64,000 nt of DNA from Lathyrus oleraceus (lineage: Eukaryota; Streptophyta; Magnoliopsida; Fabales; Fabaceae). The notes under the pieces are model-generated. The model saw only the letters and a program-made list of their open reading frames with translations. It ran no database searches and was not told where the DNA came from. Of this stretch, positions 57,516 to 64,000 are shown one piece after another. The stretch's first letter is position 1; every line of letters begins with the position of its first letter. The DNA lies in assembly GCF_024323335.1 (NCBI RefSeq), contig NC_066584.1, forward strand, positions 237,627,494 to 237,691,493. The letters are read 5' to 3'. Position numbers and translations under genes: made by a program.

Positions 57516-60503
57516 TGTAGCGGTAAATTCATGACCATTAAGCTATGGATAAACTTAACGTCAATAAAACCAGAGTCGCCACCGCGCTTTTATTGTTTCC
57601 AAAGGAAAAGGGAAAAGTACGAAAAAATATCCAAAGATAAGAAGTTTTTAAATCAAAACTAATAAAATTCCAGAGATTACAGGTAAGGGGGTTGGTTACA
57701 CAAATGGAAGATGTTAGTACCCAAAGTGTCCTAGGTACTCCTAGGGAGCCCTTTTTTTTATGTGTGTATGTGTTTTTGGTATAAAAGATATTTGAAACAG
57801 ATAGAGTGTGGGGATGAGAATGGAATTTTTTAATTATATTTTTGTGTTTGAGAAGACCTTCAGACTTGTGCCTACGTACCAACATAAAAATGAGGGATCA
57901 AAACCTCGTAGTTCGTGGTATCAATTTCAAAATGAGTGGATTGCTTTTAATCAAAATTTAAGTTAAAAGAGGAACAAAGGGCCCAAGAGTTTGAATGGGT
58001 GTTAGTTCTTTTTGTCTTTTGAAATTTTAAGTCAATATGATTATATTTACTTACAAATTTGATTTAAGAAAAGAAGTTCAAAAATTCAATGGCATAAGAC
58101 CAAAGTTTCTATTCATTAAAACATGTCTAAGTTTGAAATCACAAGAAAGAAAGTTTTTGAAAAGAGGGAGAGATTTTGAAATTTAAGAAGTGGGAGGAGA
58201 TGAAGAGACTAATCCTAAGCATAAAATTAAAAGTTAAGAGTTGAAAAGATCTAACCAATGGGATGCAATCCAACAGACAAGAATGTCATATAGAAAACTC
58301 ACTATTCCTTTGGACTTTGAATCAAACAATAATCAGCAAACAATTAGCAATATCAGATATCATGAAGATCAAGGCATCAAATAAAGATAGCCACATCCAA
58401 GCAAGCAAATCCCATAGCTAGCAGTCTTCTTTATCTTCTCATGTATCAGATGAAATACTCATTGATTAACTCATAATAAAGCATTAGGCATGAGATCAAA
58501 ATAATAGTTGCATCAAGAGCATGTAGTAAATGAATTCAAGTGGATCCCAATACTTGCATCAGATGAAAGCTCGAATTACAATAACCTGGTCTCAGAAATG
58601 TTGGCATTGGCCAAGTCCTTTTGCATATGAAATGTTGCCTAATCCTAAGTCCAAAAGTTCAGATCAAACCCAACAGTCCACACAAACATTTTTTAGGGTT
58701 TTTGTCATTTATTAGGTATTTTAAGCTCATAAGACCACCAACACAAACAAAATACACAAACAAATATATACAATCACAATATATGGCTCAAATGAGAAAA
58801 ATGAAAATGACATGGACATAAACAAGTTAAATGGTATGTAAATGACAATGAATGATAAATGACTAAAATTTAAATTGCATAAAGTAAATGACTTGAAAGT
58901 AAAGCAAAGTTAATAAGAGTTAGTCAAAGTTAATTATGTGTTAGTGAGGTTTTGCTTGATTCCTCTTCCTCTTGCTTGCAGTGATCAATTGATATGAAAA
59001 GGGCAATGAATTCTTGGAGTTTGAATTTCAAAAAAGAAGCTGAAATTCAAACTCGATTTCAATTGAAATCTTCAAGAATTCTATGAGATGGAGGGTTTGG
59101 ATTGTTCTGGAAAAGCTTGGGCAAGGTGTTGATGAAGTTTTGAGCTCATTGCACTTGTATTTATAGGGTTATCATATGCTTTCCACACACTTCCATTTAA
59201 AATCCAAAATTAGCAACTTTGCATCATGATCTTGCATGGGTGTGTACAAATCCCAAAGAATGATTGTCAAAGGTCCAAAATCATGCACAAGTCATGCTGA
59301 AAGAAATGCATTAAGCCATGCAATGTTAAAATGAATTTGATCATGAGAATCTTCAAAATGGTACCATGCATTACACCTATGTGAAAGTCCTCCAATATTG
59401 ATCCAAATGAGATGATTTTGGACTTTTTTGAAAGGTGAGATCAAGGGGAACAACTTTCATGTTGAACACGTTTCCATTTGAAGCTTTGATAATGATGAAT
59501 ATTGAGGTGGAAGTTTGGAAAATCAAACATAAATGAAAATTTTCTAAGTACCAAGTAAAATATTCACTTCTTCCACCTTGAATAACTTTTGTTATGGACT
59601 TCAAATGGAAAAAGTTCCTTCATAAAAGTAGTATCTCTTAAAAATATATTCAATTTGGTCACATATATGACCTAATTTGGATTTGGCATGAAGGAGTTAT
59701 GCATTTTAGAAGTTGAGGAAAATTACTTGTTCAATGGTAATGGCCCAAAATGACCTATAATGTTTCCTCTTGGAACATGCATTTGAAAGTTGAATTTGAG
59801 CTTGCTCAAAACATCAAAGTTGAATTATACATATTGAATTTTATCATGGAATTTGAATGGATTTTATCTCATAAAAAATGAGCAAGTTATAGTCTTGGGA
59901 TGTTGACCTCCAAGCTAGGGTTCAAACAAAATGACCTATAACCTTTCACCATAAAAATGACTTTCCAAGCAAAACTAGCTCTAGACTTAAACATGAAAGT
60001 TGTTTTTAATGTCATAACGAGTAACGTTTCTCTTAGAATCATTTTCATATGACAAAAGTTATAGGAGATAGGGTTTAAGGAACCCCAATTTTGACCAGTT
60101 GACTTTCTCTAGTCAACCACCATGAACCATCTTACTAGCTTGACATTCTCTTGATCTTTGGGACTCATGGAGGATCATATATGATGTGTAAAGGCAATGT
60201 GAACCATTTATTGATTGGTCTCATTGCATTGAGGGTCTCAAACCCTAGATATGAGCTTGGTGAGGCATTGGTGAACACGCACACTATCTACAAAAAGAGT
60301 TAAAATGTACATTGATATATTTTTGATATTTTGGTTAGTAGATAATGAAAAATAAAGTATGATACAATCAAATGTGCTTGGTGATCTCTCCCAATGCAAA
60401 CCCAATGAGTGAAGGGTAAGGAGGATGCCAAAGTGTGATCCCAAAGCTAATGCATATGATGAGATAGCATGGGGGATCTTAGGGTCAAAATTTGGGTCTT
60501 ACA
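57516..60503 (-). mobile_element. Nested solo Ogre-type LTR, duplicated copy
   Basis: 2988 bp, same ends, same insertion site and same flanks (ATAGT 57511-57515, ATAGC 60504-60508) as 52838-55828, so it was copied by the tandem duplication rather than inserted independently. Confidence 0.85.
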
Positions 60504-61708
60504 ATAGCCCGAGTATTAGGACCAGATGGTAATTGCTTGTAAGTCATAAATACTCGTCTTTTTCCAAAATCCAGACGCGTCACCTTTTTGCAATAAATCG
60601 AAATAAAAAGACTACTTGGGTGAAAGGTCCAGTCATAGTCCTGAATACTAACCCCATGTTGTAATAGCTTGCAAGCTCAATCATTTGTCTTTCATTTAAA
60701 ACACTTGTAACTATTCAAAGTTTTTCGCAATAATTGAAAGAAAAATACTACATGGGTGAAAGGTCCATTCATAGTCTTGAATATTAGGCTTAAGTGGTAA
60801 TCGCTTGTAAGTCATAAATACTCGTATTTTAAGTCTAAAAGATACTCAAACATATCAAATTAATTTCTCGCCTATGTGCGATCAACACCTTTTTTACAAA
60901 AGAACATTGTTTAGTCTATTCTAATGCGAATATAAACTAGCGCTTAAGCCTCCACCGCGAGCAAACAAGTCAATACTTAACCGTTAAAATTTGATCTAAA
61001 CACTTGTCGATAAAATAGACTTCAACTTATCAAACCTATATTTTTCACGTCCCCGCGCAATTGAAACCTTTTCATAAATGAACATTGTTTAGTCATTTCT
61101 AACGCGTATACAAACAAGCGCTTAAACCTCCACCGCAAGCATACAAGCCAACATTTAACTAGTAGAATAAGACCTAAACATTCATTCTCTAAAATCAATC
61201 AACCAACACTCATTTCCTACCAAGAACTATGTAGCTTTGAGTTCTCTATTACACCTGGAGATACGTAGGAGCGATATTCAATGTCTCATCAAGCACTATA
61301 ATAAAAACACCAAAAATATCTTTTGTCTTGCCCCGAACTACGAAGCTTTAAGTTCCTCATTGTACCTGAGGATACGTAGGAGCAAGACTTACAATCTTGT
61401 CAAGAAATCTAATAAAAACCTTTTTATGACCCTTTTTCTTTTCCTTTTGCATTTTTTATTACTCGGAGAAAACAATTAACAAGCTAACATTCAACCACAT
61501 GTTTAACTAAAAGGTTCCCATTGAGTATAATGGACGTGAGGGGTGCTAATACCTTTCCCTTATATAATCAACTCCTAAACCCTAATATGGTTGCAACATC
61601 CATTTTATTTTTTGTTCAGGGTTTTATTGATTTTTTTTCCTTTTCCTTCTTTTGGAATAAATAAAGTTCGGTGGCAACTTTGTTCTAATCATTTTCCACG
61701 AGCGCACA

Positions 61709-62961
61709 AACACCTCACGAAGGATCATATTTTTTGAGATGCAACACCAATCACATCCATTACCAATCCTTCAAATGAGTCTTCAACCATATATGTTCTA
61801 GAAATTATAGATGAACTTGAAACAGTTGAACCAGAAAACACAACTATAAATGAACAAACTCCACAAAACACAGTTAACACAATTCCACAATAACCTACAT
61901 ATCTCCATCTCAATCACAACCTTCATATTCACCTAAACAAACACAATCCATTCATCAAAAACAACTCCATTTAGTCAACCTGAATTTACAACAGCAATTG
62001 AACAAATTCAACAACAACAACCTTAATCTCCACCTTCATCTGAATGCACCATTTATGATAATCAAACCATCTCTGAAGCCACACCCATGAACATATCACC
62101 TTCTTCATCCAATCATATTAATACACCTATTCTTGACCCTATTATTGAAGGCTTATCCCTATTAGAGGATTCCTTTATTGAGAAAGAATTTTACTCAAAT
62201 AAGGACCCATATGTTATTGAACTTTCCTCTTCCTCTTCCGAATTAGGAATTAGTTCAAAGAATAGAACTCCCTCCATCAACTCTGAACATACCCCTCATG
62301 AACCATCTTTTGGTGAAGTATGGACATATATAGAATTAAAATAGTTGAAAGTATAAGCTTTATGAGGCATGTTATCATAAATTGTGTTAAGCCTATTGAA
62401 AGCAATGCATTATGGGATTAATACATGGACTGGTCTATCTACTTCTTCACATTCATCAAGAATCTTTCATATGATGTTGTTCTAGACATTTTTATTTTTA
62501 GATTCACTGAAGTAATGACTCTGATTCTGGAGATAAAGAAGTTTGTTGATGACTCCTTAGCTAGGTCTAAGGTTTTGGCACTTCCAACACCTGAGCAAGT
62601 TCTATCTTAGATTGGAGCTGAAATCTCCCCTGCTCAGATCTTAGCTTTTCAGCAAGATGCTAAAGCAACTTTTAGGATTCCAATTCCTAAGCACAACCTA
62701 GTTATTCCATCTAGAGTAGAAGTAACTTCTTGGATTGATCAATTCTCAGAAGCTCAACATGAAGTTTGGTCAACTTCTGAACTCATATCTTCTGAAACCC
62801 TTGCTTATGAGGGTGGTATTTCTGTGATTCTTAAGACTTTATATGAGTTGAAGAAGGAGAATAAAGTTGTAAGGACCATGTTGGATCACCAAGAAGAGAC
62901 TAATAATCAAATTCAGAATATGTTGTCAACGATCCTCTCTAAACTTCCACCAAAACCATAA
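61709..62961 (+). pseudogene. Decayed env-like ORF of a Sirevirus-type copia element
   Basis: Hydrophilic, Ser/Thr/Gln-rich coding remnants in several frames, the clearest at 62087-62344 (MNISPSSSNHINTPIL...) and 62425-62961 (one in-frame TAG at 62608-62610, stop at 62959-62961). The C-terminus, LKTLYELKKENKVVRTML onward, is probably coiled coil. Its place just before polypurine tracts and an LTR fits the extra ORF after pol in Sireviruses. No signal peptide or membrane span is visible. The left part joins the Ogre-like LTR, which probably inserted into this gene. Confidence 0.5.
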
Positions 62962-63348
62962 ATTGTTGTTTTAAATTTTTTTGTCACTCTATCTTTTTTC
63001 CTATCCTTTTATTCAATTCATAAAAAGTTTGGTTCTCATTTTATCATATTCTTTTTTACTGATGACAAAGGGGGAGAAAAATGTATGATTTTGATTCTTG
63101 TTTTAACCAAGTTTGGTAACCAAAATATGTCTAGATGTATTAATTAAAATATTATGAATCAAAATATTCTAAGTCTTAATCTCAGGGGAGCTTGCAAATC
63201 TCACTTTGTAAGGTTAAGCTAAGAAAAAATTGGTGTCTAAAATTAGGGGGAGCTTACAACCTAACTCTGATTTTTAGCTAATTATTTATCCAAAGTAAAA
63301 ATTATTCATAAAAATACATGGATTTGTCAATATAAAAAAGAGGGAGAT
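62962..63348 (+). other. Multiple polypurine tracts before a Sirevirus LTR
   Basis: Tracts AAAGGGGGAGAAAAA (63067-63081), AGGGGAG (63184-63190), AGGGGGAG (63245-63252) and AAAAAAGAGGGAGATT ending at the LTR. Repeated polypurine tracts in this place are a documented Sirevirus hallmark. Confidence 0.75.
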
Positions 63349-64000
63349 TGTTGGAACAAGTTTCGTTCTACAACTATCCTTGAGTTTTGATGATAATAAA
63401 GTGTAGCGAAAAAATTTATACTCTAACTATTTTGTTGAGTGTGCAAACTCTGAGCTTACTTAAAGTGAAGAAAAGTTAAATCTAATCCAGAAAGATGTTG
63501 AATGAAGATAACTCTGGTCAAACCATGATGTTAGACAATTATTGGTCAATCAGACTCTGAATTTTGGTCTTAGAAAGTCTCTAGATATAGAGAATCTGGA
63601 CTATGATTAAAGATATTATGAATCTTAAATATCATCAAAATATGATTCAATGTAATCCTTGAAGAAGTTCTAAATACAATGTCAACTCTGATTGTCACAT
63701 ATCAACACTTTTGAAGAAATCGTTTCTGATGCACTCTGAGTCATCCAAGCTTTATCTAGTCATAAGACGCTGATGTCGTTTCTTAAGGTTTTGAACACTT
63801 AACACTTGTTAAGAACCTCGTATGTAAGAGCATTGTTCTAGAGTATTTTAACAGTTCAAATTAATATGTAATATAAGTAAACAAGGATAACATCGATATA
63901 AATTCATAAAGAGATTGTATGCAATGCCATGATCAATAAAAATACATATTGTTATGATGAAATTATCCAATCCCAACAAGAAAGGGATTTATCTACTCAT
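63349..64000 (+). mobile_element. Start of a Sirevirus 3' LTR, cut by the window edge
   Basis: Starts TGTTGGAACAAGTTTCG, with TTTTGATGATAATAA soon after, as in the solo LTR at 17000-17990 read on its own strand. Repeated ACTCTGA words follow. At least 652 bp; the end lies outside the window. Confidence 0.82.

Larger units (their letters stand above)
56406..61023 (+). repeat. Tandem duplication, unit 2
   Basis: Copy of 51775-56344, separated from it by a 61-bp pyrimidine-rich filler (56345-56405). Its ATT tract (56471-56576) is about 48 bp longer. Confidence 0.92.
50003..61708 (+). mobile_element. Ogre-like LTR enlarged by nested insertion and tandem duplication
   Basis: Starts TGTCATACCCAATTTTGTCC after a polypurine tract and ends at about 61708 (GAGCGCACA) after the diagnostic GACGTGAGGGGTGCTAATACC and GGTGGCAACTTTG words. 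TATATATACACG at 51035-51046 is a likely TATA box, followed by CT and CA microsatellites (51050-51088). Removing one duplicated unit and the nested solo LTR leaves about 4.1 kb, a normal Ogre LTR length. Short ORFs inside are not convincing genes. The right boundary is my estimate. Confidence 0.7.

Overview
The window is plant nuclear DNA made almost wholly of nested transposable elements. The organism is most likely a legume of the pea/vetch/lentil tribe (Fabeae). I infer this from very long Tat/Ogre-type LTRs with a tandem-repeat-rich 3' region, Athila-like Ty3/gypsy elements, Sirevirus-type LTRs, and Mutator-like elements (MULEs) carrying plant mobile domain (PMD) genes. I see no intact host gene, rRNA, tRNA or CRISPR. 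Almost every coding region is broken by stops, frameshifts, deletions or insertions. Element names (gypsy A/B, copia 1/2, MULE A/B) are mine.

Layout. 1-1864: minus-strand pieces of an Athila-like element (gypsy A). 1865-6402: truncated minus-strand Ty1/copia element (copia 1), cut off at an abrupt breakpoint. 6403-19952: MULE A, missing its left end; it holds a PMD gene (minus), a divergent transposase gene (plus) and a small convergent ORF, and is interrupted by a full-length copia element (copia 2, 7203-15377, target duplication GTACA) and by a solo Sirevirus-like LTR (17000-17990, target duplication GACAT). 19953-21452: AT-rich spacer. 21462-38654: MULE B, the same family in opposite orientation with both ends and a 9-bp target duplication; its transposase gene is split by an 11.7-kb Athila-like element (gypsy B, 23146-34846). 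38664-40414: AT-rich DNA with a MITE and a CACTA-like end. 40415-45165: 4.75-kb solo Ogre-like LTR (target duplication TAGTG). 45166-50002: non-coding 3' region of an Ogre-like element ending in a 113-bp tandem array and a ~2-kb array of short hairpin-forming repeats. 50003-61708: an Ogre-like LTR swollen by a nested minus-strand solo LTR and then by a ~4.6-kb tandem duplication that copied that solo LTR. 61709-64000: 3' end of a Sirevirus-type copia element (decayed env-like ORF, several polypurine tracts, start of the LTR).

How parts work together. The MULE family has a three-gene plan: a transposase (PB1-like N-terminus, MuDR domain, MULE DDE core, SWIM finger, zinc knuckle), a PMD gene fired divergently from a shared promoter that carries 31-bp repeats with ACGT cores, and an 89-codon convergent ORF that I think is a stand-alone relative of the transposase's own N-terminal domain. 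The two Athila-like elements share another plan: a CpG-rich palindrome array followed by a TATA box just ahead of the ORF in the env position, suggesting a separate promoter for that gene. Order of events seen from nesting: MULEs first, then copia 2, the Sirevirus LTR and gypsy B; gypsy B is youngest, judged by near-identical LTRs.
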